Assembly (NCBI GenBank): GCA_025928415.1
Contig: JAICJK010000059.1
Coordinates: 1 to 9,365 of the forward strand
Origin: Solirubrobacteraceae bacterium
Lineage (GTDB): Bacteria > Actinomycetota > Thermoleophilia > Solirubrobacterales > Solirubrobacteraceae
DNA: 9,365 bases
Direction of reading: 5' to 3'
Shown here: positions 1-5,689 of the stretch, in pieces
How the letters are laid out: every line of letters starts with the position of its first letter
Numbering within the stretch: the stretch's first letter is position 1
Program-made: the position numbers and the translations under genes
Notes under the pieces: generated by a model
Database searches by the model: none
Told to the model about the DNA's origin: nothing
Seen by the model: only the letters and a program-made list of their open reading frames with translations

Positions 1-209
1 CGGCCCGCGCCGACGCGCACCGACGGCCGCGCGCCGACCACCGGCGTGACGTCGTCGGCCAGCGCGGCGACGGCGCCGACCGCCGCCGCCTCCTGGTCGG
101 CGTGCGCGAGCGTCAGCCCGGCCCGGTAGCGGTGGGCGAGACCGGCTGCGACGTACACCGCATGGCGCCCTGCCGGGGACGCGTCGACTCCGCACAGGAT
201 CGTGGCCAT
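1..209 (-). CDS. Universal stress protein (UspA family), N-terminal part, cut by window start
   Basis: This is a partial gene reading leftwards out of the window; 69 codons are visible from an ATG at 209. The translation begins MATILCGVDASPAGRHAVYV and continues AAGLAHRYRAGLTLAHAD. That is the first beta strand of a Usp domain (hydrophobic run, then VDxSP), the first helix and the second strand ending in AHA. A short helix and a VRVGAG segment follow, as expected before the missing ATP-binding loop. Usp proteins are small cytoplasmic proteins, many of which bind ATP, linked to stress or dormancy. The stretch between the second strand and VRVG is shorter than usual for the family. The gene diverges from the GT2 glycosyltransferase gene, and the 111-bp gap holds an 18-bp perfect palindrome. 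A weak GGGGAG sits 11 nt before the ATG. Family assignment rests on the N-terminus only; one or two Usp domains cannot be told apart. Confidence 0.72.
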   Translation of the reverse strand, partial: MATILCGVDASPAGRHAVYVAAGLAHRYRAGLTLAHADQEAAAVGAVAALADDVTPVVGARPSVRVGAG

Positions 210-225
210 GCCGTCCGAGTCTCCC

Positions 226-243
226 CGCGAGGGCGCCCTCGCG
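226..243. promoter_or_regulatory. 18-bp perfect palindrome in the usp/GT2 divergent gap, candidate operator
   Basis: CGCGAGGGCGCCCTCGCG is an exact dyad with no central gap. It lies 17 bp upstream of the stress protein ATG (209) and 78 bp upstream of the GT2 start (321), well placed to act on the stress protein gene. It could be a dimeric regulator site. It is GC-rich, so chance cannot be ruled out. Confidence 0.35.
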
Positions 244-320
244 CCATGGACCCTGGGCCCCATCATGGCCGCGCCCCGCGCCCGGCCGGGCCGCGCGGCG
301 ATCGGGGACAAGGGCCGGGC

Positions 321-1262
321 GTGCGCGTCGAGGTCTCCTTCTGCATCGTGAACACCGCCCAGCGCGAGCTGCTGCTGCGCTGCCTCGACGCGGTGGCCGC
401 CGAACGCGCGGCGCTGCCCTTCGCGACCGAGGTGCTCGTCCTCGACAACGCGTCGGGGGACGGCTCGGCGGGCGCCGCGCGCAACCACCCGGCCGTGGAC
501 GGGCTGATCGTCAACGAGCGGCGCCGCGGGAAGGGCGAGAACGACACGACGCTGCTGCGCCGGGCGGCCGGGCGCTACGCGCTGCTGCTCAACGAGGACT
601 CCGAGCTGCGCCCCGGCGCCACGGCCGCGCTGCGCGCCGCGCTCGAGGAGGACCCGGAGGCCGCCGCGGCGGGCGCGCGGCTCGAGCGCCCGGACGGGCG
701 GCTGCAGGCGTCTGCCTGGCGCTTCCCGACCCCCGCCACCGCGCTCGTCGGCGCGCTGTTCCTGCACCGGCGCTTCACCGTCCAGTCGCGCGGCGAGCGC
801 ACGCGCCGCGTGGACTGGGCGCAGTCGGCGGCGCTGCTCGTCAGCACGGAGGCCGCCGCGGAGATCGGCTGGTTCGACCCGCTGTTCTTCGTCTACTCCG
901 ACGAGGTCGACTTCTGCCGGCGCCTGCGCGACGCCGGCCGGCGGACCCTGTACGTGCCGGGCGCCGTGGCCGTCCATCACGAGCAGCTCTCGACGGGACC
1001 GGTGCCCGAGCGGCGGATCGTCGAGCTGTCGCGCAACCGCGACCGCTACATGCGCAAGCACCACTCGGCCGCGGCCGCCACCGCCGTCCGGCTGCTCACC
1101 GCCTGGACCTACGTGCTGCGCTCGGCCGCCGCCCTCGTCCTCCCCGGCCACTCCCCCCGGCGCTACTGGCGCCACGTGACGGCGACGCTGCGCCCCGCCA
1201 AGGGCGAGGGCCTGCGCGAGGCGGCCCTCGACTTCAACGCGGCCCCCAGCAAGCGCCTGTAG
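321..1262 (+). CDS. Family 2 glycosyltransferase (rhamnosyltransferase-like)
   Basis: The predicted protein has 313 aa and is a cytoplasmic GT-A fold glycosyltransferase that would transfer a nucleotide-activated sugar in polysaccharide or glycan synthesis. The N-terminus VEVSFCIVNT is the usual first strand, followed by VLDNASGDGS (about residues 40-49) for nucleotide binding. LNEDSEL (residues 90-96) stands at the DXD-like metal/sugar-nucleotide site. The acceptor-side block has GWFDPLFF, then DEVDFCRRLRDAG from D194, then VHHE (H219, H220), all typical of the WbbL-like rhamnosyltransferase branch. A hydrophobic segment near the C-terminus (TAWTYVLRSAAALVLPG) may associate with the membrane. 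I chose GTG 321 because AAGGG lies 6 nt before it and the conserved fold starts at once; an in-frame ATG at 246 would add a low-complexity Gly/Pro/Arg stretch. The gene ends convergent to the hypothetical gene at 1329. The sugar and acceptor are not predictable from sequence. Confidence 0.88.
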   Translation: MRVEVSFCIVNTAQRELLLRCLDAVAAERAALPFATEVLVLDNASGDGSAGAARNHPAVDGLIVNERRRGKGENDTTLLRRAAGRYALLLNEDSELRPGATAALRAALEEDPEAAAAGARLERPDGRLQASAWRFPTPATALVGALFLHRRFTVQSRGERTRRVDWAQSAALLVSTEAAAEIGWFDPLFFVYSDEVDFCRRLRDAGRRTLYVPGAVAVHHEQLSTGPVPERRIVELSRNRDRYMRKHHSAAAATAVRLLTAWTYVLRSAAALVLPGHSPRRYWRHVTATLRPAKGEGLREAALDFNAAPSKRL

Positions 1263-1300
1263 GGAGCGGGGGAGCGCCACCGACGCGCCGCGGCGGACTG

Positions 1301-1335
1301 GGCTTGCGGCAAGCGCCTGCAGCGCCGTTCAGGCG
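1301..1335. terminator. Hairpins in the convergent gap between GT2 and the hypothetical gene
   Basis: The 66-bp gap between the convergent stops holds GCTTG/CAAGC (1302-1306 and 1310-1314, loop CGG). It also holds CGCCTG/CAGGCG (1314-1319 and 1330-1335, loop 10 nt), which reaches into the hypothetical gene's stop codon. Both stems are short (5-6 bp) and lack a T-tract. A bidirectional terminator is possible but weakly supported. Confidence 0.22.
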
Positions 1336-1940
1336 TACTCCGCCCAGGTCGTCCCGCCGGCGGGTGAGGGTGGACGGTCGTCGGGCCACAGCTCGACGGC
1401 GCGGCCGGCCGCGGCGATCAGCGGTCCCGCGTCGACGTCGACCGTGGTCTCCTCGACGTCCTCCTCGTCCCAGGCGAAGGCGAAGGTCAGCGGGCCCGGG
1501 GGCGGCAGCGGCCAGAGCCACATCCGGCCCTGCCAGCGCAGGGGCGAGCCGCCGCCACCGCCGGACGACAGGTGTACGTCGTTGGCCGGGTCCCCCCCGA
1601 ACGGCCTCCCGCGCCGGCCTCCGAGCAGCACCGCCTTGCGCCCGTCGGCGAACGCCACGCCGAAGCGCGGGGCCCCCTGCTCCCCGAAGAAGGGGATCGA
1701 GCGGGGGCTCATCCCGTCCGGGTGTGGCTCGCGCCGGACGACGATCAGCCCGAACGCGAGCCCCTCCGCGTAGGCGAGAGCGTCGGCGATCCACACCGCG
1801 AGGCCGTCGCGACGCACGAGCAGCAGGTCGAGCGCGACCGCCGCCGGCAGCACGTTCTCCGGGGCCTGGGACCACGGCGGCGGCCGGTGCGCGGGCGGCC
1901 GCGGCGGCTCGGGCGGCGGCGCAGCGTCGAAGAAGCCCAC
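1329..1940 (-). CDS. Conserved actinobacterial hypothetical protein
   Basis: This 203-aa protein is soluble, with no signal peptide or membrane segment. It starts at GTG (MGFFDAAPPPEPPRPPAHRP), with a proline-rich first 25 residues. The middle has an Ala/Leu-rich stretch (residues 47-68) and FGVAFADGRKAVLL (93-106). A glycine run SSGGGGG (125-131) follows, then WLWPLPPPGPLTFAFAW (141-157), and the tail contains AAGRAVELWPDD. From memory, this layout (MGFFD start, ADGR, GGGG, then W-PLPP-GPL and an acidic strand) recurs in an uncharacterised family widespread in Actinobacteria; no function is known to me. The gene lies 39 bp downstream of the M20 peptidase on the same strand, so the two are probably co-transcribed. 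No clear Shine-Dalgarno precedes the GTG. The tail after ELWPDD (Ser/Pro/Gly) looks disordered. No biochemical role should be inferred. Confidence 0.8.
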   Translation of the reverse strand: MGFFDAAPPPEPPRPPAHRPPPWSQAPENVLPAAVALDLLLVRRDGLAVWIADALAYAEGLAFGLIVVRREPHPDGMSPRSIPFFGEQGAPRFGVAFADGRKAVLLGGRRGRPFGGDPANDVHLSSGGGGGSPLRWQGRMWLWPLPPPGPLTFAFAWDEEDVEETTVDVDAGPLIAAAGRAVELWPDDRPPSPAGGTTWAEYA

Positions 1941-1979
1941 GCGGCCAGCGTCCCACGCCGCCGCGCGCCGGTCCAGCCG

Positions 1980-3077
1980 CTACCCCGCCCGCCGCGCGAC
2001 CAGGCCGGCGAGCACGTCGAGGCCCGTCGCCAGCTCGGACACGTCGGCGTGCTCGGCCAGCGTGTGCGCGCCGAGCACCCGCGCCAGCCCGACCGTCAGC
2101 GCCGGCAGCCCGGCGCCGAGCGCGGCGTTGGCGTCCGTGGACTGCAGGCTCGGCTCGGCATCCGGCAGGCCCGCCGCGGCGCGCACCGCGAGCAGGTCGG
2201 CGAGCAGCGGATGATCGGCGGGCAGCCGGCCGCCCGGGCGGTCGCCGACGACCTCGAGCGCGATCCCGGCGCCCGTCGCGCCCGCCACCGCGGCCACGCG
2301 CCGCTCGAGGGCGGCGCGCGCGGCATCCAGGCGAGCGCCGTCGAGGTCGCGCAGGTCGAGCAGCGCCTCGGCCCGCGGGGCGATCGCGTTGACCTGGCCC
2401 TCCGAGGCCAGGCCGTTGACGTTCACGGCCTCCACGCCGGGCTCGGCAAGCACCTCGCCGAGCAGCCGGAGCAGCGCATGGGCGGCGCTCGGCGCTCCGC
2501 GGTCGGCCCACGAGTGCCCGCCGGGCGCGGTGCACGCGATCCGCACTCGCACGCTCCCGGGCCCGCCCGGGATGACGTCCGCGAGGTCGCCGCCCTCCAC
2601 CGCGATCAGCTCTTCCACGCCGCCGGCGGCGACCACGGCGCGGGCGCCGCGCAGGTCGCCGAGCCCCTCCTCCGCGACCGTGGCCGCCAGCAGGACAGGA
2701 CGCCGCAACGCCCCCGCGCCGGCGCCGGTCAGCCGCCGTGCGAGGTGCAGCACGCCGGCCAGGCCGAGGGCGTTGTCGCCGATCCCCGGCCCGTGCAAGA
2801 GCTGCCCGTCGCGCCACACCCGGACCTCGTCGAGCCCGGCGAACACGGTGTCGAGGTGCGCGGCGACCGCGAGCGCGGGACCGTCGCCGCCCACGCGGGC
2901 CAGGACGTTCCCGGTCGCGTCGCCGCGCGCGTCGAGGCCCAGCGCCGTCAGGCGCCGCGCGACCTCCCGCGCCCGCGCGTCCTCGGCGCCGGTGGGCGCG
3001 GGGATCTCGCACAGCGCGATCGCCTCCGCCACGCACGCGGCGGCCTCGTCGGGCGTGGTCGGGGGCGGTACGTCCAT
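1980..3077 (-). CDS. M20 family metallopeptidase / amidohydrolase
   Basis: The 365-aa protein is a di-zinc exo-hydrolase of the M20 clan (PepT/CPG2/ArgE relatives), likely cytoplasmic, cleaving small peptides or N-acyl amino acids. The expected ligands are visible in order: AHLDTV (H74, with D76 behind it), GIGDNA (D101, bridging Asp), AEEGLGD (E136 catalytic base, E137 ligand), VEGGD (E161) and GAHTLAEH (H338). The inserted dimerisation domain starts near residue 172 and holds the usual GGHSW (G186-W190) and VNAIAP (229-234). Length is normal for the family and all catalytic residues are present, so it should be active. Substrate is not predictable. The start is ATG 3077: the longer open frame to 3287 runs antisense through the yihY-like gene and lacks homology. 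There is no Shine-Dalgarno, but TAGGCT lies 8 nt upstream, so the mRNA may be leaderless. It is divergent from the YihY gene and followed by the hypothetical at 1940. Confidence 0.9.
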   Translation of the reverse strand: MDVPPPTTPDEAAACVAEAIALCEIPAPTGAEDARAREVARRLTALGLDARGDATGNVLARVGGDGPALAVAAHLDTVFAGLDEVRVWRDGQLLHGPGIGDNALGLAGVLHLARRLTGAGAGALRRPVLLAATVAEEGLGDLRGARAVVAAGGVEELIAVEGGDLADVIPGGPGSVRVRIACTAPGGHSWADRGAPSAAHALLRLLGEVLAEPGVEAVNVNGLASEGQVNAIAPRAEALLDLRDLDGARLDAARAALERRVAAVAGATGAGIALEVVGDRPGGRLPADHPLLADLLAVRAAAGLPDAEPSLQSTDANAALGAGLPALTVGLARVLGAHTLAEHADVSELATGLDVLAGLVARRAG

Positions 3078-3085
3078 GGCGCCCA

Positions 3086-3091
3086 AGCCTA
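3086..3091 (-). promoter_or_regulatory. Candidate -10 box of the M20 peptidase gene (leaderless)
   Basis: On the minus strand TAGGCT fits the actinobacterial TANNNT -10 pattern and ends 8 nt before ATG 3077. That spacing would place transcription start at or next to the start codon, which fits the absence of a ribosome binding site. No convincing -35 is seen 17 nt further up (GGTGGT). This is inference from pattern and spacing. Confidence 0.45.
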
Positions 3092-3138
3092 AGAGGTCGT
3101 CGGGCTTGACCACCCGGCACACGGGTACGCCGCGCGGC

Positions 3139-4122
3139 ATGGCCAAGACGGAGACCGGGACGCGGGCCCCCGCGACAGGCGACGGCGAGCCCCGCCGCGA
3201 CCCGCAGAGCCCGCCTGCCCTGACCGTGCGCTCGTGGCTCGGCGTGCTGCGGCGCTCGGTGCGCGAGTTCAAGGACGACAACCTCACGGACTGGGCGGCC
3301 GCGCTGACCTACTACGGCATCCTGGCGCTGTTCCCCGCGATCATCGCCCTCGTGTCGATCCTCGGGCTCGTCGGCCCGTCGGCGACGGACCCGCTGCTCA
3401 AGACGCTCGGGACCCTGGCCCCGGGGCCGGCGAACACGATCGTCTCCGGCGCGATCAAGAGCGTCGCCAACAGCCGCGGCGGCGCGGGCATCGCGTTCGT
3501 CGCCGGCATCCTCGCCGCGCTGTGGAGCGCCTCGGGCTACGTCGGCGCGTTCGCGCGCGCGTCGAACGCGATCTACGAGGTCGGCGAGGGGCGCCCGATC
3601 TGGAAGCTGCGCCCGATGCAGCTCGTGGTCACGGCGCTGATGATCCTGCTGCTGGCCGCGTGCGCGATCGCCGTCGTGATCACCGGCCCCGTGGCCCAGC
3701 AGGCGGGCGACCTCGTCGGCGCCGGGTCCACCGCGGTCACGCTCTTCGACATCGTCAAGTGGCCGATCATCGCGCTGGTCGTCGTGGTGATGATCTCGAT
3801 CCTCTACTTCGCCACCCCGAACGTGAAGCTGCCGGGGTTCCGGTGGCTGACCCCCGGCGGCGTGCTGGCGGTCGTCATCTGGCTGATCGCGTCCGGCCTG
3901 TTCGCCATCTACGTCGCGAGCTTCTCGTCCTACAACAAGACGTACGGGACGCTGGGCGGCGTGGTCGCCTTCCTGGTCTGGCTGTGGATCACCAACCTGG
4001 CGATCCTGCTCGGGCAGGAGTTCAACTCCGAGCTGGAGCGCGGGCGCGAGCTGGAGCGCGGGATGCCGGCCGAGGACGAGCTGCAGCTCGAGCCCCGCGA
4101 CACGCGCAAGCTGGACGACTAG
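3139..4122 (+). CDS. YihY/BrkB family inner-membrane protein
   Basis: This 327-aa integral membrane protein belongs to the YihY (formerly 'ribonuclease BN'/BrkB) family, whose molecular function is still unsettled. Residues 1-30 form a polar, Pro/Gly-rich cytoplasmic tail. The family signature LTYYGILALFPAIIAL spans 56-71. Further membrane segments lie near 113-137, 161-184, 204-224, 236-262 and 270-293, six in all. FATPN (224-228), FRWLTPGGVLAVVIW (234-248) and SYNKTYGTLGGVVAFLVW (264-281) are typical conserved blocks. The protein then has LLGQEFNSELERG and an acidic tail. Length is usual for actinobacterial members. I chose ATG 3139 (MAKTETGT); an in-frame ATG at 3076 would add 21 residues and has a G-rich GGGGGCGG about 7 nt before it, so it cannot be excluded. 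No clear Shine-Dalgarno precedes 3139; a TTGACC (3106) and TACGCC (3126) pair is too closely spaced (14 nt) to be a confident promoter. Its stop overlaps that of the convergent flippase gene. Confidence 0.9.
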   Translation: MAKTETGTRAPATGDGEPRRDPQSPPALTVRSWLGVLRRSVREFKDDNLTDWAAALTYYGILALFPAIIALVSILGLVGPSATDPLLKTLGTLAPGPANTIVSGAIKSVANSRGGAGIAFVAGILAALWSASGYVGAFARASNAIYEVGEGRPIWKLRPMQLVVTALMILLLAACAIAVVITGPVAQQAGDLVGAGSTAVTLFDIVKWPIIALVVVVMISILYFATPNVKLPGFRWLTPGGVLAVVIWLIASGLFAIYVASFSSYNKTYGTLGGVVAFLVWLWITNLAILLGQEFNSELERGRELERGMPAEDELQLEPRDTRKLDD

Positions 4123-5576
4123 GACCGCGCCGCCGCGCGGCGGGCGCGCACCGCGGCGGCGAGGCGGGCGCGCTCGTGCGGGCGCACGAAGCCCGTCACC
4201 CACAGCACGGCCGGGATCAGCGCGAGCGCCGCCGCGCGCGACAGCAGGCCGGCCGCGCCGTGGTCGGGCAGCAGCAGCTCGCCGCCCACCGCCACGCCGG
4301 CCAGGACGGCGACCAGCAGGCCGAGGCGCCCCCATTCGAACGGCACGGCGAACAGCCGCCGCGTCAGCGCGTGGATGACCGCGAGCAGGACGAGGTAGGC
4401 CGCGGCCAGCGCGATCCCGGCGCCGGCGATGCCCAGCGGCGGGATGAGCGTGACCAGCGCGAGCACGTTGACCAGCAGGCCCGCCGCGGCGGCGGGGAAG
4501 TTGCGCGTCGTGACCTTCGCCCGGCCGGCGATCGTCACGAACACGAGGTTCAGCCCGTACAGCGCCCAGCCCAGCGCAAGCCAGGGCAGCGCGCGATGCG
4601 CGGCGAAGAAGTCCGGGGCGGCCAGCAGGCGCACGACCCAGCGGCCGAGGAGCGTGATCGCCGCGACGCTCACCCCGGTGACCGCCACGTAGGCGGTGGT
4701 GACCAGCGCGTACAGCCGCCCGGCCTCCTCGTCGTCGGCGACCGAGTAGGCCAGCGGCGGCCAGGCGGCCTGGAAGCCGCGCACCACGACGATCACCGCG
4801 GTGGCGAGCTTGACCGCCACCGCGTAGAGGCCGGCGGCGGCCGGCGACTCGGCCCGCAGCAGGTAGGCGCGGTCGACGACGTTCAGCGTGAAGACCGCGG
4901 CCTCGGCCGGGATCGTCGGCGCGCCGAAGCGCAGCAGCGGGCCGAGCGGCAGCGCGGGGCGGATCCCGAGCTTGTCGCGCTCGCGCCACCAGAGCCCGAG
5001 CAGCACGATCGTCGAGGCGCCGTAGTTGCCCAGGACGTAGCCGCGCGCGCCGCCGTCCAGCACGACGACGAGGACGACCGTCAGCGCGACCGTGAGGACG
5101 ACGTTGACCGCGCTGGCCGCGGCGTAGGCCCCGCGCCGCTCCTCGACCCGCAGCAGCGCGTAGGCCACCTCGAGGTTGGTGAACGCCCACAGGCCGAGCA
5201 GACCGCAGGCCATCAGCGTCGCGTCGTCGGTCCCGAGCAGCGCGCGCGACAGCGGCCCGGCCGCCGCGAGCCCCGCGAGCGCCGCCGCGGTGCTGGCCAG
5301 GCCCACGACTGCGGTGGTCGTGCGTGCCAGGCGCCGGCGGCGCTCCGCGTCGTCGTCGTCGAACCAGAAGCGCACGAACGCCTCGACGATCCCGAGCCGC
5401 AGCAGGATCGAGGTGAGGATGATCGCCGTCAGCAGCGTCTCGGCGTAGCCGTAGTCCGCCGGGGACAGGCTGCGGGTGTAGAGCGGCAGCGTGAGGACGG
5501 CCAGCGCCGCGGAGAGCACGGCCGCGGCCTGGTAGGCGGCGCCACCGGCCAGCAGGCGCTTCAGGTAGCTCGTCAC
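4119..5576 (-). CDS. Wzx-like polysaccharide flippase (MOP superfamily)
   Basis: The 485-aa polytopic membrane protein probably moves lipid-linked sugar units (undecaprenyl-linked glycan) from the inner to the outer membrane face. It has about a dozen hydrophobic segments, starting with one at residues 8-30 followed by LPLYTRSLSPADYGYAETLL. That N-terminal helix and the short LTPxDYG-type turn are characteristic of the Wzx/RfbX branch of the MOP exporters. LRFGAPTIPAEAAVF begins the second half, as is usual in this family. FDDDDAERRRRL (73-82 onward) is a charged cytoplasmic loop. I chose GTG 5576 (MTSYLKRLLAGG) because the helix begins directly behind it; the longer frame to 5672 adds an Arg/Ala/Pro stretch across the intergenic region. 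There is no Shine-Dalgarno; TAGCGT lies 11 nt upstream. The divergent neighbour is a TuaH-like glycosyltransferase, consistent with a shared polysaccharide pathway. Substrate is unknown. Confidence 0.88.
   Translation of the reverse strand: MTSYLKRLLAGGAAYQAAAVLSAALAVLTLPLYTRSLSPADYGYAETLLTAIILTSILLRLGIVEAFVRFWFDDDDAERRRRLARTTTAVVGLASTAAALAGLAAAGPLSRALLGTDDATLMACGLLGLWAFTNLEVAYALLRVEERRGAYAAASAVNVVLTVALTVVLVVVLDGGARGYVLGNYGASTIVLLGLWWRERDKLGIRPALPLGPLLRFGAPTIPAEAAVFTLNVVDRAYLLRAESPAAAGLYAVAVKLATAVIVVVRGFQAAWPPLAYSVADDEEAGRLYALVTTAYVAVTGVSVAAITLLGRWVVRLLAAPDFFAAHRALPWLALGWALYGLNLVFVTIAGRAKVTTRNFPAAAAGLLVNVLALVTLIPPLGIAGAGIALAAAYLVLLAVIHALTRRLFAVPFEWGRLGLLVAVLAGVAVGGELLLPDHGAAGLLSRAAALALIPAVLWVTGFVRPHERARLAAAVRARRAAARS
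4127..4147 (+). terminator. GC-rich hairpin just after the YihY stop, possible terminator
   Basis: GCGCCGCC, a GCGC loop and GGCGGGCGC form an 8-bp stem with one bulged G, starting 4 nt after the yihY-like stop at 4122. It lies inside the last codons of the convergent flippase gene. There is no T-tract, so it would have to act as the stem-only type proposed for actinobacteria. GC-rich sequence forms such stems by chance, so this is weak. Confidence 0.28.
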
Positions 5577-5587
5577 GGGCCGCGCGG

Positions 5588-5593
5588 ACGCTA
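5588..5593 (-). promoter_or_regulatory. Candidate -10 box of the flippase gene
   Basis: On the minus strand TAGCGT fits TANNNT and ends 11 nt before GTG 5576, which would give a leader of about 4 nt. The expected -35 position (around 5611-5616) falls inside the inverted repeat at 5601-5624. No Shine-Dalgarno precedes the gene, which fits a leaderless or near-leaderless message. This is inference from spacing only. Confidence 0.35.
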
Positions 5594-5600
5594 CCGCCGG

Positions 5601-5624
5601 GGGCGGCGCCGGGACGCGCCGCCC
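5601..5624. promoter_or_regulatory. Perfect 9-bp inverted repeat between flippase and TuaH-like GT, candidate operator
   Basis: GGGCGGCGC (5601-5609) and GCGCCGCCC (5616-5624) are perfect complements around a 6-nt centre CGGGAC. The repeat sits in the 113-bp divergent gap, over the presumed -35 of the flippase promoter and 51 bp upstream of the -10 of the glycosyltransferase. It could be a regulator site serving both genes. A chance GC-rich dyad is possible. Confidence 0.3.
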
Positions 5625-5675
5625 GCAGCGCGCGCCCGCCGGCGCCCGCGCGGCCCACCGCCTCCTCGCCACCTC

Positions 5676-5681
5676 TAAGGT
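5676..5681 (+). promoter_or_regulatory. Candidate -10 box of the TuaH-like GT gene (leaderless)
   Basis: TAAGGT matches TANNNT and is followed by exactly 8 nt and then GTG 5690, the same geometry as before the M20 gene. It is one of the few A/T-bearing clusters in the intergenic region. No Shine-Dalgarno or recognisable -35 is present. This supports GTG 5690 as both transcription and translation start. Confidence 0.5.
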
Positions 5682-5689
5682 CCGCGCTC

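Noticed and set aside
280..291. 12-bp palindrome GCCCGGCCGGGC upstream of the GT2 start
   Set aside because: Short GC-only palindromes are expected often at this composition; nothing else marks it as a site.
246..320. N-terminal extension of the GT2 protein from ATG 246
   Set aside because: The extension is Gly/Pro/Arg low complexity, the GT-A fold begins right after GTG 321, and that GTG has AAGGG at 6 nt.
1249..1319. 11-bp direct repeat GCAAGCGCCTG at 1249-1259 and 1309-1319
   Set aside because: Only two copies, one inside the GT2 stop region; flanking similarity is weak, with no insertion-like features. Probably chance or a minor local duplication.
3106..3131. TTGACC and TACGCC as a sigma-70 type promoter for the YihY gene
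   Set aside because: The spacer is only 14 nt and the -10 lacks the final T, so I do not list it as a feature.
3234..5678. An 814-codon open frame on the plus strand
   Set aside because: It is a frame-shifted shadow of the YihY gene and then antisense to the flippase gene; composition is Arg/Gln/Asp-rich with no domain.
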